Assembly (NCBI GenBank): GCA_040954595.2 | Contig: CM082582.2 | Span: 5,332,001 to 5,396,000 of the forward strand | Length of the DNA: 64,000 nucleotides | Direction: 5' to 3' | DNA from: Balanoglossus misakiensis | Lineage: Eukaryota; Hemichordata | Shown here: one piece after another, positions 1 through 10,947 of the stretch | How positions within the stretch are numbered: the stretch's first letter is position 1 | Layout of the letters: the number at the start of each line of letters is the position of its first letter | Made by a program: the position numbers and the translations under genes | Notes under the pieces: model-generated | The model's database searches: none | The model's input: the letters and a program-made list of their open reading frames with translations, nothing else | What the model was told of the DNA's origin: nothing

Positions 1-2319
1 GGTCTGGATTACGCTGACCTGCATTACTCCTTCAGGGACGTCAGAGGGAAACCAGGTGAGCCCATTGCACGACTTACACCATTGGGTTGGACTTGTATTG
101 GCAATCCAGACGGTAACCAGGGACGTCCTCTACAAACGCACTTTTTAAGAACTTACTTTGTTCAAGACCAAACCAAGTTAGAAGACCTAAATTCTACTCT
201 GAGGAAATTCTGGGAGATCGATAATCTACCTTGTCCAGCAAAAAAATTGAATGTGTCTCAGTCTAAGATCGAACTACACTAGAACTTGCCAACAGATCAC
301 TAAAGCTACAAAATGGCCGATACCAGGTGGGAATCCCATGGAGAGAAGATGCCCCAGAAGTGCCTGTTAACTATGATATGGCATTACGACGATTAGAGAA
401 CACTGAGAAACGGTTAGTGAAGGATCCGCAAGTTGCCACAACATATTCATTGACAACTATACTTTGACTCGATACATTGAGAAGGGCTACATCCGAAAGG
501 TTCCCCAAAGTGAGAGAAAACCAGAGAACAAATGGAGGTACGTGTCCGCAAAAGAAAACCCAGCTGACTTGGTTACTAGAGGGATAACGGCAATAGATGT
601 AGCTCATGAAGATCTCTGGTGGAAAGGTCCAGAATTCCTTGCGAAATCTCCATCAGATTGGCCACAAAACCCTGTGACAAAAACAGCCGAGTCGGAAGAC
701 GCTGAGATGAAGAAAACTTATCAGCCAACAACCTTTGTTGTGAATAAACCCCAAATTAACAACCACTGTGGCCAATCAAAAGCCAAACCTGAGCAACACG
801 CAAAAGATGAGCCAGCGGTTGTGGGTAAACTTGACACTGTACTACTGAGGCCCGACCAGTTTTCAAGTTGGACAAAACTGACGAGAACTCGAGCATGGAT
901 CTATCAGTTTCTGAATAACTGTAGACATCCCAAAGAAGAACGAAGAAAAGGAGAATTACTTCCAGACGAAATAGAAGAAGCAGAAATAGTGATCATCAGG
1001 CGTATGCTGGCCGAATCATTTCCTGAAGAGTATTCATCACTCGTCCATAACAAGGAATTGCCAAAAAAGAGCAAGATACTCAGCCTTCGACCACGAATTG
1101 ATGAAGATGGTTTGATGAGATGTGACGACCGGTTAAGGTATGCGGACTACTTACCATATGATGTTCGTTATCCCGTCATTCTCCCTAGAAGAAACTGGGT
1201 CACCAAACTGATAGTATAAAGCACTACCACGAACTTGGAGAACATACTGCTGGGACAAACCACACTCTATCAGCCTTATCGGCAAGATTTTGGGTCATCG
1301 CTGGACGTGAAGAAATCCGTCAGTGGGAGCATGAATGTGCGGAATGTCGACGACGCAAAGCCAAGGCAGCAAGTCAAGTTATGGCGCCACTACCTAGAAT
1401 TCGATTGAAGATGCCTCTACGTGCATTTGCTAATGTAGCAGTGGATTATGCTGGTCCATTCATTACGATCCAGGGGCGTGGTAAACAAAGAACTAAACGT
1501 TACTTGTGCTTATTTACCTGCTTGGCCACTAGAGCTGTTCATCTGGAAGTCGCGTATGGACTCGATACTGATTCATTTCTGAATGCCTTCTACAGGATGG
1601 TCAACCGTAGAGGACTTCCAAAGTGTGTGCTCTCTGATAATGGCACTAATTTCGTGGCTGCTGACAAGGAATTGAGAGAATTGGTCCAGCAAGTGGCTAA
1701 AGACCAAGTCAGCAGATCAACAGCAAACCAAGGTATAAAGTGGAGCTTCAATCCTCCCTTAGCACCTCACTTTGGTGGCGTCCATGAGACCATGATCAAG
1801 GCAGCGAAGAGAGCAATCTATGCCATACTGAAGAATGCTGACATAACAGACGAGGAACTTTTAACGGCCGTGACAGGGGCGGAAGCACTCATTAATTCGA
1901 GACCGATCACCTATCAATCTGCCAATCCAGATGACATTACACCTCTGACGCCAAACCACTTCCTACATGGTCAAGTTGGGGGACAGTTCGCTCCCGAATC
2001 CGTCGATACTACCGACTACACTCCCAGGAAAAGATGGCGAAGACTCCAAGAGCTGATGAAACACTTTTGGAAGAGGTGGATGGAGGAATGGTTACCTTCT
2101 CTAAATGTGCGTAAGAAGTGGTTCACCACCAAAAGGGACCTCCAAGTTGGTAACATTGTCCTTGTTATTTCACCGGGCACTCAACGTGGACACTGGCCCC
2201 TTGGACTTATAACGGACGTTCACCCTGGTCGCGATGGGCATGTACGCGTGGTAACCGTGAAGACCGGAGAAACGACGTTTCGGCGACCAATATCGAAAGT
2301 GTGCCCTCTGGAATTTTGA
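1..2319 (+). pseudogene. BEL/Pao retrotransposon pol remnant lacking reverse transcriptase
   Basis: This is the 3' part of a BEL/Pao polyprotein. Positions 1-282 encode the protease-side segment with the family signature TPLGWTCIG. A second frame (about 312-440) and a third (464-1216) continue the polyprotein. The integrase is then open in one frame from 1219 to 2319: an HH-CC zinc-binding region, an rve core with catalytic Asp in VDYAGPF, Asp in LSDNGTNF and Glu in GGVHETM, and a C-terminal DUF5641-type tail. Within the third frame, near 520-545, the start of the reverse transcriptase region (EKGYIRKVP) runs directly into the end of the RNase H region (ENPADLVTRG). The reverse transcriptase and RNase H domains are therefore deleted. 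At least three frame changes and a stop codon at 280-282 confirm an inactive copy. The 5' LTR and gag lie outside the window. Confidence 0.9.
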
Positions 2320-2793
2320 CTTAAAGGTATACGGTCACCCATGGAAAATTAGCTATAGTTACCATAGCAAAATGATATCTAGCCAATCACAGATTTTCAG
2401 TGGGTGGCACACGCGAAAAAAAGAGCGCCACCGTATGTTCTTTAGAACGCTCAAATACTCCATTTCAGCCATATAAGGGTGTATGTACATTGGAGGTGAC
2501 TGTATACCTTTAATACAGTTTTACAGACTTTCATGATAAGGACACTGAATTCTTTTTGCACAGGACTGATAGTGCTGAGTTTGTTTTTGAATTACTTTGG
2601 ACCAATGAAAAATACTTGGTTACTTTATGAAAACGTATTAACTGAACATTTTAAAACGTATGAAATTAAATTGACAGTTTTTGATTTAATTCAGTAAAAG
2701 TAAAAAAAATAATCAGTCTAAAAAAGTATAAAATAGTAAAATTCTCGAATCTTTTAAGGAATCAATATTTTCAACATTGATTGAGGGGGAGAA
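2320..2793 (+). other. Retroelement 3' non-coding region ending in polypurine tract
   Basis: AT-rich sequence follows the integrase stop and contains no open frame of note. It ends in the purine run gagggggagaa at 2783-2793. That is the expected position of the plus-strand priming polypurine tract, immediately before a TG that could open the 3' LTR. Confidence 0.55.
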
Positions 2794-3288
2794 TGGAGAA
2801 AAGAACTACTCCCGTCACTCTTAATTTGCATTTCAATACTTTATTTGAATATGAGAAAGGCCTGACAGTTTTGTCTCACTGTAGTTAAAGTTTTGGACTT
2901 AGAATTGTAAATAAGTTTGTGACTGAATGGGTCTATGGGTTCGTATTAGTTCGTTTTGGTTCGTATCCATGGTCTTATAAACCGTCGATTCGAGAGAAGA
3001 CTGTGTTCTTTGTACTTCTTAGCAATATACACATTGGGTTAACATTTATTACATATAGGGTTAACATTTATTACATATAGGGTTAACGTTTATTACATAT
3101 AGGGTTATCAAATAAAAAAGTTTTCATGTAGAATTAACGCTTTTTCATGTAGAATTAAAGTTTATTACATATAGGGTTAACGTTTATTACATGTAGGGTT
3201 AATTAATAACGATTTTTTTCATGTAGAAGTAACGTTCTTTCATGTAGAATTAAAGTTTATTACATAGAGGGTTAACGTTTATTAGACA
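2794..3288 (+). mobile_element. Putative 3' LTR of the BEL/Pao element
   Basis: The segment starts with TG directly after a polypurine tract and ends near ...ttagaca, before sequence that matches another dispersed repeat. Its second half holds the tandem repeats described separately. The 5' LTR is not in the window, so the boundaries cannot be checked by LTR-LTR identity, and the right end is approximate. Confidence 0.5.
3035..3285 (+). repeat. Short tandem repeat, about 22-24 bp unit, inside the LTR
   Basis: Units of the type gggttaacgtttattacata recur at least seven times. They are mixed with a second unit, ttttcatgtagaattaa, seen four times. The two unit types alternate in an irregular order, as expected from slippage or unequal exchange inside an LTR. 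Confidence 0.8.
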
Positions 3289-3470
3289 ATGGGTTGCGAA
3301 GAGGTGTTAATCATTACACGAGCTCGGGTCTGGCCAGCAAAGTCGTCTCAAATCTGTGCCTGTGTGACCTCCATACTAGAGCTGGTCTCATCAACCCTTT
3401 TGACAAGGTCGTTTTTAGCTCAGGTGTTCACACACACAAAGTTTAAACCCCGGTGCGGAAAGACCGGGGA
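3289..3470 (+). repeat. Dispersed repeat also seen near each FkbM copy
   Basis: The pieces 'gggttgcgaagaggtgttaa' and 'gctcaggtgttcacacacac' recur with few changes. Both lie at 7380-7520, the first is at 28205-28290, and the first lies inverted at 13494-13525. In the FkbM copies this block sits in the first intron. Here it is detached from any exon, so it is either a dispersed repeat or a scrap of another duplicated copy. Confidence 0.7.
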
Positions 3471-3480
3471 TTCGGATTAA

Positions 3481-3869
3481 CGTGTGTTTGTATAGTTGTT
3501 TATTTGGGAGTGGTCGTCGTGCAACTGTGTAATTGATCTCATGTACATAGAAAATATGGTAATTGAACACTTTACACCTCCACGCGATTGACAGCTGTTT
3601 GAATGGCGTGGTTATTGTTTTCCAGGGACGCTTCTGAAAAGCACTGAAACCAGATTTCTCCCAAAATCATCGTTGTTTCAAAAGCTAGTGTACTTTTTCG
3701 TCGACAACTTTATGTTGTGTGTGTTTATAAAGCCAACTACTGTCGTTGTGTGGTGTAATTCTTTATGCTTGGACCAGTTTAGGCCGATTTTCATAGAGCC
3801 AAGATCGTTGGTGTTGTCTGTTGTCAGTCAAACGGCATTAAGATTCGCCACTGATTTGGGGGTCATTTA
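3481..3869. other. Unassigned intergenic sequence
   Basis: No coding exon, repeat or RNA gene was recognised here. Open frames in this interval are short and have no recognisable domain. Confidence 0.5.
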
Positions 3870-4613
3870 GGGACCATTCAGTTTTTACGGCTGGGGGGGG
3901 GGGGGTTGGCAAGTTTGTGTCATCGGTTTTCAAAATCAGGCCGACCCCCCCCCCTTCACCCAGGACCAAAAAATGATGACCCCCCTTTGACAGGCCAAAA
4001 AATGTGATGACCCCCCCCCCCACGACGACGTGTCCCCCTCCCACATGAGAAAATTTTGTAAAATACGGTGCTCAAAGTTGCATTTTAATGAACTCAAAAG
4101 CATATTAACTCAATGTTGGGGAGGACCAATTTTACTTTTGCCCCTCCCTTCAAAGTTAGCATCTGTGGGGGATGGAGTGGGCAAGTGCCATGCCCTGGTA
4201 CACTAGATGTGGCGAAGAATGAATGGGGTGGGTGTGACAAGTTTGTGTTATTGGTTTTCAAAATCATAAGAAAATTTTGTAAAATACAGTGCTAAAAGTT
4301 GCATTTTAATGAACTCTAAAGCAAAATAACTCAATGTTGGGGAGGACCAATTTAACTTTTGCCACTCCACTCAAAGTAATCATCGGTGGGGTGGGGTAGT
4401 CTGCCCTGGTACACTAGACAAATCAGCCAATAAATGAAATGTGGCGAAGAATGAAGGGGGTGGGTTTGGGAGGGGGTGTCCCCCTCCCACATTAGAAAAA
4501 ATTGTAAAATAAAGGGCGCGAAACTGCAATTTTGTGGACTCAAAGCAAAAGTTCGGTGGCAAAAGTTTGTGACCCCCCTAAACGTTTAAAAAAACCAGAT
4601 GACCCCCTTTTGG
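3870..4613 (-). mobile_element. Truncated PIF/Harbinger-like MITE with internal duplication
   Basis: It begins after TTA with gggaccattcagtttttacgg, the same terminal repeat as the intact copy at 4961-5644, but in the opposite orientation. About 220 bp of its interior occurs twice (around 4045-4265 and 4270-4500). The far end stops near 4613, about 80 bp short of the second terminal repeat, and abuts a fragment of FkbM intron sequence. Long G and C runs make the apparent open frames here meaningless. Confidence 0.8.
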
Positions 4614-4960
4614 AAACTATCGTCTAGCCAGCTAGCTACTTGAGGACAGCGAGAGGTCAATCGCTCTGACAGCTTCAACGCTCTATTCAGGACTGTGTTA
4701 TTTATTGACTGTGCCTTCAAACGCGTGTAATTGGACTCGCCGATAGCAACGTTAACAGAGCCGTAACACGCGGCCGACTTGGCTAGCTCGTGACGGGTAC
4801 AGTTTCCCAACATGACTTGAGAGGGGTTCCTCTGCCTGAAATATACGTAGATCAAACTTGGGCCCGCCGGTTATCGAGTTTACTGACCGACAGAAGGACG
4901 CATGTCATAGAGCAAAAAAAAAAGCATTCCAAAAATGAACGACGGTTCACGGGGCTGTTA
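4614..4960 (-). other. Relic of FkbM intron 3 (copy A)
   Basis: The sequence from tcgtctagccagctagctac onward matches 11468-11845 in relic D with a few changes and a deletion of about 30 bp. It continues on the far side of the MITE (5648-5995). It marks how far downstream copy A is preserved; no exon lies in it. Confidence 0.75.
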
Positions 4961-5644
4961 GGGACCGTTCAGTTTTTACGGCCGGGGGGGGGGCGGCAAA
5001 ATCCAGGGGGGGGGGGGCGTCACTTAAATTTTGAAGTCCAAAAGGGGGGGGGTCATCTGTTTTTTTTAAACGTTTAGGGGGGGGGTCACATACTTTTGCC
5101 ACCGAACTTTTGCTTTTGAGTCCACAAACTTGCAGTTTCGCGCCCTTTATTTTTCACACCCGCCCCCTCCATTTCATGTTTTGCTGGTTTGTCTAGTGTA
5201 CCAGGGCAGAGTGCTTGCCACCCCAACCCCACCGATGATAATATTTAACAAAGTAAATACATAAAGGAGAATAATCGTTTAAACCATTTCGCATAACTGA
5301 TATATAGTTTCGCGCTGCATCTTCTATATACAAGAAGTTAAATATAAATGATGTCATGACGAAGATAACGCCAAATCTTCTAACTTTAAGTGGAGTGGCA
5401 AAAAGTAAAATTGATCCTCCCAAACATTGAGATAATTTGATTTTGAGTTCATTAAAATGCAAATTTGCGCTACATATTTTACAAAAAATTTTTTTTTTTT
5501 GGGGGGGGGGGTCATCATATTTTTGGGTCTGTCAAAGGGGGGATCGTCATTTTTTGCTCCTGGGTGAAGGGGGGTCGGCCTGATTTTGAAAACCGATGAC
5601 ACAAACTTGCCACCCCCCCCCGGCCGTAAAAACTGAACGGTCCC
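4961..5644. mobile_element. PIF/Harbinger-like MITE, 684 bp, TSD TTA
   Basis: The terminal inverted repeats read gggaccgttcagtttttacg at the left and its complement at the right (5625-5644). Both sides carry the triplet TTA (4958-4960 and 5645-5647). The paralogous sequences at 11838-11850 and 25299-25312 show the empty site, gctgttatgtctg, with a single TTA. A three-base TTA duplication and GGG-starting ends are typical of PIF/Harbinger elements. There is no transposase frame, so it is non-autonomous. It carries unusual G or C homopolymer runs just inside both ends. Confidence 0.88.
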
Positions 5645-5995
5645 TTATGTCTGTTTTCTAGTTTTTGTGCTTTCAATACTCAAAATGCTTGCTGTTGAAA
5701 CAAGCGTCTCAGCCAATCACGACACTGTATCTGTGGCACTGCTGCACAGATATAAAAATGATAATACATCTTAGAAAGCGACATCAATTTTGGTGACGTA
5801 ATCTTTATACAAAAACAAATTTCTCCCAGCTACGTCAAGGCGCCAAAGTTGTCCGAGTTTCTCCCTTCAACCATAGACCCTGAAGGAAGGGGATCTTCCT
5901 CTAGGGTATACTAGCTTCAAGCACTGCATGCCTAGAGTATTTTTATGTCATCTTCCATAGCAATGATGATGAAATCACCCTTCAAGCAATCTTAC

Positions 5996-8100
5996 CGTTT
6001 TTATCCGAAACGCCCACAGGACAGTGAAGAGTATGACCTTTGTCGCCAAAGTAAGCAAAATAAGGCGCCAGCCCCGCATCTATCTCAAACGAGTGAATGA
6101 TGTAATCGTCTGCATCCGGGTATGTTTCTCGAAAGAGATTGACAGTGGAAGCAACGTTGGCTCCACAATCCAGAAACATCTTTCTTGGTTTCCGAGTCCT
6201 ACAATGAAATTAATAATCCGAATAATAATAGGATCGATTTCAACGAAAAATTAGCAGCTGTCCTTAGTAGACAAGTAATATTCTAATTAAACTGTGACTT
6301 TTGTCTTGAAAAAAAATGTCCTTAATAGAGAGGTGTCCTGATTAGAGTGGTGTCCGTAATGACAGGTTTCACTGTGTATGTTTTGGTCGCAAAGAATGAC
6401 TTTGGGTTATAATTTTCCGAATATACATTTATAAGTTGATTAAAATCGAGTTTCCTCGCAAGAAAAACAACCTGAGCATGCGCACACATCCGAATCTCAC
6501 GATATTTCTTACCCCTGGCAGTCATACTCATAATATGTCATAGCAAAGACAGTATTTAAAGAAAGAGAAGTTATTACAGGTCGATGCTTTATGTAATGAT
6601 CCCGACTTTCGACCAGTTCCAAAATGTGTCCAATCAAATATGCGGATCCACACAGCAAAATCTTAACTGAATAGTGAATGTTAGCTGAGGCAATGCAATG
6701 CACACACATACATGTACACAGTCCTCGATGTGTTGAACTTTGGTGGCCAGACGACATGGGGTTAATTAAATGTAAATTTGACAAGAAGGCGTCTAAACCA
6801 TTTAAAAAAAAAATAATAAATTCATTAATTTTGAAATTTGACCTTTCAGAGGTTCCGAGTCGTAAATCCGGAAGGTGAAATAACGATGTCAAAAATACAA
6901 GATTTATGAAAATTGAGCGAATCACGTGACGAAATTGCGCGCATCCCGCAATAACCGCGACGTCATTCTTCTACACTACGGCGGCCAGAGAAATAAAAAT
7001 ATTGCAAAAAAAAAAAAACAAAAAAAAAACGTTCCCTATCTACCTACCCATTTAAAAAAAATATGCAATCGGAACAGCACGTACTATTTTTTTGGGCCCA
7101 ATGTCGAGATGAGCTTTGTTTTAGTTACTTACCCGTCATGCGCCGGCCTAGTAAGTGTGTTCTGGCAATCGGTAATGTCAACGGCAGCCTTATGTCGGTC
7201 TCTTGGGTTGTGCAGTACTTCTAAGTTAACCAGCATACAGCCCAGGGCAAAGCTTCCCAACATGGCGAAAATGGTGCACATCCGCCGACCTTTTGCCATT
7301 GCTGGTGACCTGCTGATTTCCTATCGGGGAAAAATGCACATACGCATAACATTATAGATATAATGGACAAAATGAGGTGGCTCAGGTGTTCACACACACA
7401 AAGTATATGTATAGGCGCTGAGGCTCGGCCCCATCATAGACAAAGGGTTGCGGAGAAGTGTTAATCCTTACACTGGCTCAGGTCTGGCCGGCAAAGCCGT
7501 CTCAAATCTGAGACGTTTCAGGACCACTTGTAACAATTTACGCCAGTATTTCATCTGAGACGCTTCAGAACCGTCTTAATGGTGTGTGTGTGACCCAATA
7601 TTTTTTGAGGATAACTAAACGTTTTAAATAAAATGGGCAACATGACAAAACACAGGCTGATTAAAAAAAAAAACAATTTACATAGTGGTCAGGAATATCA
7701 TTGAAATCGTTCAATTCCCGACAACTGATCGTTACGCAGAGATCTTAGTTTGTCTACTGAGTGAAAATATAGATAAAGAAAAAAATTGGTTGCTTTCCAG
7801 TGTGTATTCGTCAAGTTATGAACGATCGAACTTGTTTACATGTTGTCCATGAGAGTAACATTGTGCAGAACAGCGCGGCAGTATGGTGCGTCGTAAAGCA
7901 AGGCATCCCGACAGGTAGAAAACGGTGACAACTCAGAAAAAATGTGCACATGTTTGACTTACTTAAAAAAATCATACTAGAAGTTCAAAGACATGAAATA
8001 AAAGAAAATGTATATCGATGAGTTAAAGTGAAACCTACCTTTGAAGACAGGTGCTATGGTCAGATTTGAGTCAACAGAGTCTGTGTTACTGCTGCTCTGA
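5996..8100 (-). pseudogene. FkbM methyltransferase gene, copy A, 5' half only
   Basis: The model has an untranslated first exon whose donor is at 8038/8039, a start-codon exon (coding 7133-7299) and the SAM-binding exon 5996-6198. The start exon encodes MAKGRRMCTIF and a hydrophobic signal-anchor like that of copies B and C. It is one codon shorter than theirs near its end (TRPAHDG versus TIPPAHDG). The SAM exon encodes MFLDCGANVAST, FkbM motif I, and differs from B by F-G-D-K for F-R-D-K. Both donors are intact and both exons are open. Exons 4-7 (catalytic second half and NodB-like domain) are absent downstream, where intron sequence is interrupted by MITEs and then the BEL/Pao element. A full protein cannot be made from this locus unless distant exons are used. 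Confidence 0.8.
7380..8030 (-). repeat. First-intron block shared by FkbM copies A, B and C
   Basis: The block lies between the untranslated exon and the start-codon exon. It is nearly the same as 28130-28745 (same strand) and, inverted, 12895-13600. In B the position of the short gtgtgtgtg tract seen here has expanded into a long (CA)n array. No coding exon is seen. Confidence 0.75.
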
Positions 8101-8260
8101 ATATGCAAACTGATGATGTATGCAGTATGGCCGCTGGTGTATGATGTCACGGTGGCCGGCTTGGCAAGCGAGGGGTCCGCCTACAAACGCAATGCAATCT
8201 AAATGGACCTCTGGTATTAACGAGCAATTTGACTCAGTTTGTACAAAGCTTTCAGGAACG
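8040..8260 (-). promoter_or_regulatory. 5' untranslated exon and promoter-proximal block, copy A
   Basis: The segment reads, on the minus strand, through 'agcagcagtaacacagactc' to a donor CTTCAAAG|GTAGGT at 8039/8038. The same block with the same donor is found at 12690-12894 (+) and 28755-28865 (-). Conservation in front of three gene copies, and a good donor after a non-coding stretch, fit a leader exon with its promoter. The transcription start itself is not identifiable. Confidence 0.5.
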
Positions 8261-8639
8261 TGCTTGATCGGACCAGGATGGTGTGGGTCACGCGCAAAGC
8301 ACCATGGGAGTTCCAACGTGCTGGATCGGAGATATGCTTGGCGTGACGACAAATGTTTCTCAAAACCAACGGCTTAGGCCCTATGCAGGCTTTAATGACG
8401 TTGTTGTAACACGGCGCGAAGTTATGAGTGAATCCCCTCGTCCTATCTTGTATCTTGCCCGACCTGGATACTCTCCTTAGACTTGCTCCAAGTCAATGAG
8501 CTTCATTATATGTAGGGAACGCGTAGGCTTGGTCGACGCTACCCGAAACCACAAGCTCAGTCCCAAATTCGAAACTCACCTCACTACCAAAAACACACTC
8601 AAGGCATACACGCAAAAGTATTGAAATTATTTATTAAGA

Positions 8640-8935
8640 CAAAAAACACCGAAAACACAAAAAGTATTGAGATTTTTAAAATCACCAAGCGACTAGTGGG
8701 CTAGTCTATTGCCTTACAGGAAATGAATAAACGGTGTTTACCATTTATTCATTTTGGCGGGAGTTTTACTCTGAGACTCATATCCTACAAACGAAATGGA
8801 AGTTGTGTGTCGTTGAATATTGATTCTCTATATATCCACAAGTAGAATAACATAAACGGTGTCTTGGATCAAACATAATTAATGGGAAAGGCCAGCGAGA
8901 GAGAGACTTTGTCCTTTAAAGGGCGAACTCTTGGT
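8640..8935 (-). repeat. Dispersed repeat R3, first of three copies
   Basis: The segment with 'tagaataacataaacggtgt' and 'caaacataattaatggg' recurs at 25870-26100 in the same orientation and inverted at 19260-19370. All three copies lie next to FkbM copies, so the repeat either travelled with the duplications or is an independent element. No terminal repeats or coding capacity were seen. Confidence 0.7.
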
Positions 8936-9090
8936 AGGGCCCTATCGAGAAAAAATCAATAAAATGTGGGCGTGGCAAAAGCTCTGACGCCACTATATTG
9001 TTACAGCAATTGACCTCTCACCTCCGAAATGGAACACGCACTCAAAATGTAAACATCTGCACGTGTGTACTTTCATTTCATACACGATAC

Positions 9091-10189
9091 TTAGTCTGGT
9101 TCCCTGCCCCAATCCCACCGATGCCTGTGCTACGCTACAGGGAAAGGGTCAGGCACGGCCTATTGTAAACATGGCTCTCATTGGTCAATACACACGAACA
9201 TTAAGTTGTTAAGTTGATAAGTTGTTGTAAGATACTCATTTCCCGTTCTCTCATTCACCTCCATGAATGTTTATCATTCGATTTCCAACTTTACAACAAA
9301 CGAAACAAAATAAACAGCCTGGATGAATCTTGACTGGCGTACGGACATGCAGAAGGTAGAAGTTGCAACTGGAAAATGACCTGAGGGCAGCGCTGCCCCC
9401 AGGGCAGATTAATGGTAGATATGCAATGACATGTTTAAACATATGAAATGAATGTTTGCCCCGAGGGCAGCTGAGATATAGTGTTGCCCTCAGGGCAGAT
9501 ACTATGCAATGACAAATATGCTAATTTTCACCCCAGAGGTCTTATATTCGAAACCAAATAGCCTCACTTGCCGTTTATAACCTCTTAATATTGCTACGAT
9601 CAGAGCAGATTCATTATGCAACGAATTTCTAAAGAAGTTGTAATTTGTCTGTTATGTGTAATATATATGTCGCGTGCATGCATCGTGAGGGCCTGGCCAG
9701 CTGCGAACCATTAGATATTACTAACAAAATAACATCATTTGCAAATTTAATTGACCAACTCTGCTAATGTAGTCAGTGCGAACGTGTTGATATATTATGT
9801 ATTTTCAACATGTCTTCGGGAATTTAACTTTATACCTTCAGGCTTTCAAACAATGGTACGATCCCACACGAGGTGTAATCTGCAGCATGCAGGACTTGGC
9901 AGCCAACTTGCCGCGCCGCATGGGTTCTTACGCGCCCGCACGGGACTATTTTTTGTGACGTCATTGAATGTTGTGTACCCGTTTGCTCCACTGTGCGCTG
10001 CCCTGGGGGCAGCGCTGCCCTCAGGTCATTTTCCAGTTGCAACTTCTACCTTCTGCATTGGAGGCATCCATCTTGTTTATGATCACGTGGTCTTCCCAGG
10101 TTTCTGGGCATGAAATCAGGCCGTACCTGACCCCATTCCCTTTAGCGTAGCGCAACCAGCGGTGGGATTGGGGCAGGGAACCAGACTAA
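9091..10189. mobile_element. Foldback element, about 1.1 kb, long terminal inverted repeats
   Basis: The left end ttagtctggttccctgcccc is mirrored at the right end (10170-10189). The mirrored region continues inward past 'agaaggtagaagttgcaact' (9351 and 10035) to the motif gggcagcgctgcccc. The left arm has extra sequence between about 9160 and 9345, so the arms are unequal. A TA flank next to GTCTGG on both sides could be a two-base target duplication, but this is not decisive. There is no transposase frame. Confidence 0.8.
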
Positions 10190-10207
10190 CCACAGGGGAC
10201 TCTCCCT

Positions 10208-10263
10208 CCGCGATGTTATTGTTCGTTTGTTTGTTTGTTTGTTTGTTGTTGTTGTTGTTGTTG
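10208..10263 (+). repeat. (GTTT)n then (GTT)n simple repeat
   Basis: About five GTTT units pass directly into about seven GTT units. It is an ordinary compound microsatellite. Confidence 0.9.
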
Positions 10264-10434
10264 ATTGGCATAATAAACAAATACATATTTCTTTATTAAT
10301 AAATATGGTTTGTTGACACGTAAAGGTTAGGGTATATTCAACGGTTAGGGTTAGTGTTGGGATTTTTTTCGATCCACGGCCCCGGGCATCACTAAGCCAT
10401 AAAGAGAGACAAGGGTGGAAACTAGCCCAGTACG

Positions 10435-10606
10435 GCAAAACCTGAATGTCTCGTTTTGTAAGGATAAATGCGTCATTGAAATTCAAATTGGACCAATCAA
10501 ATAGCTTGTTAGTCCTTGCAAGGGGACGTTAACAAGCTATTTGATTGGTCCAATTTGAATTTCAATGACGCATTTATCCTTCCGAAACGAGACATTTAGG
10601 TTTTGC
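10435..10606. repeat. Near-perfect palindrome with 77-bp arms
   Basis: The left arm (10435-10511) and right arm (10530-10606) are reverse complements with only a few differences near the outer end. They are separated by an 18-bp spacer. It begins gcaaaacctgaatgtctcg and ends with the complement. Such a compact hairpin without coding capacity is most easily read as a small foldback MITE. Confidence 0.9.
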
Positions 10607-10947
10607 TGTAACAACTGTACGGGTGTCAACGGAGAAGTTGAGAACGATGTGAAATATCGCCGATTTATACCTTTTCATTGAATTTCAGGATAGATATAGC
10701 AAGTATAGAGTATGTTGTCATTGCAAACGTAGTATTTCAATCGTCAGACATTTATTTGTTGTGTTATTCTGGACTTGAAAATACGGTGCTGGGACCCGGA
10801 AATGGGCCCGGAAATTTGTGGGTTGACTGTCTGACAAATACCAATAACAGTAAAAGCAAAATACTATAGCATTGAAGCAGATGTAGGTAATTACATATAC
10901 CAAAAAGAACAAGAAGTAAACTTCACAAGTCGTAAATACGAGCTTAC
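10607..10947 (-). other. Relic of FkbM intron 4 (relic D)
   Basis: From about 10800 to 10947 the sequence matches copy C intron 4 at 24055-24210, including 'ttgactgtctgacaaatacc'. The part before 10800 has no match that I recognised. It shows that relic D was copied as genomic DNA with introns and not as a retrocopy. Confidence 0.65.

Noticed and set aside
4352-5602. Several short minus-strand frames rich in Pro and Gly
   Set aside because: They fall inside the G/C-run-rich MITE copies and are not conserved between the two copies.
10340-10370. Interstitial telomere-like ggttagggttag
   Set aside because: Only two short units; expected by chance in AT-rich DNA.
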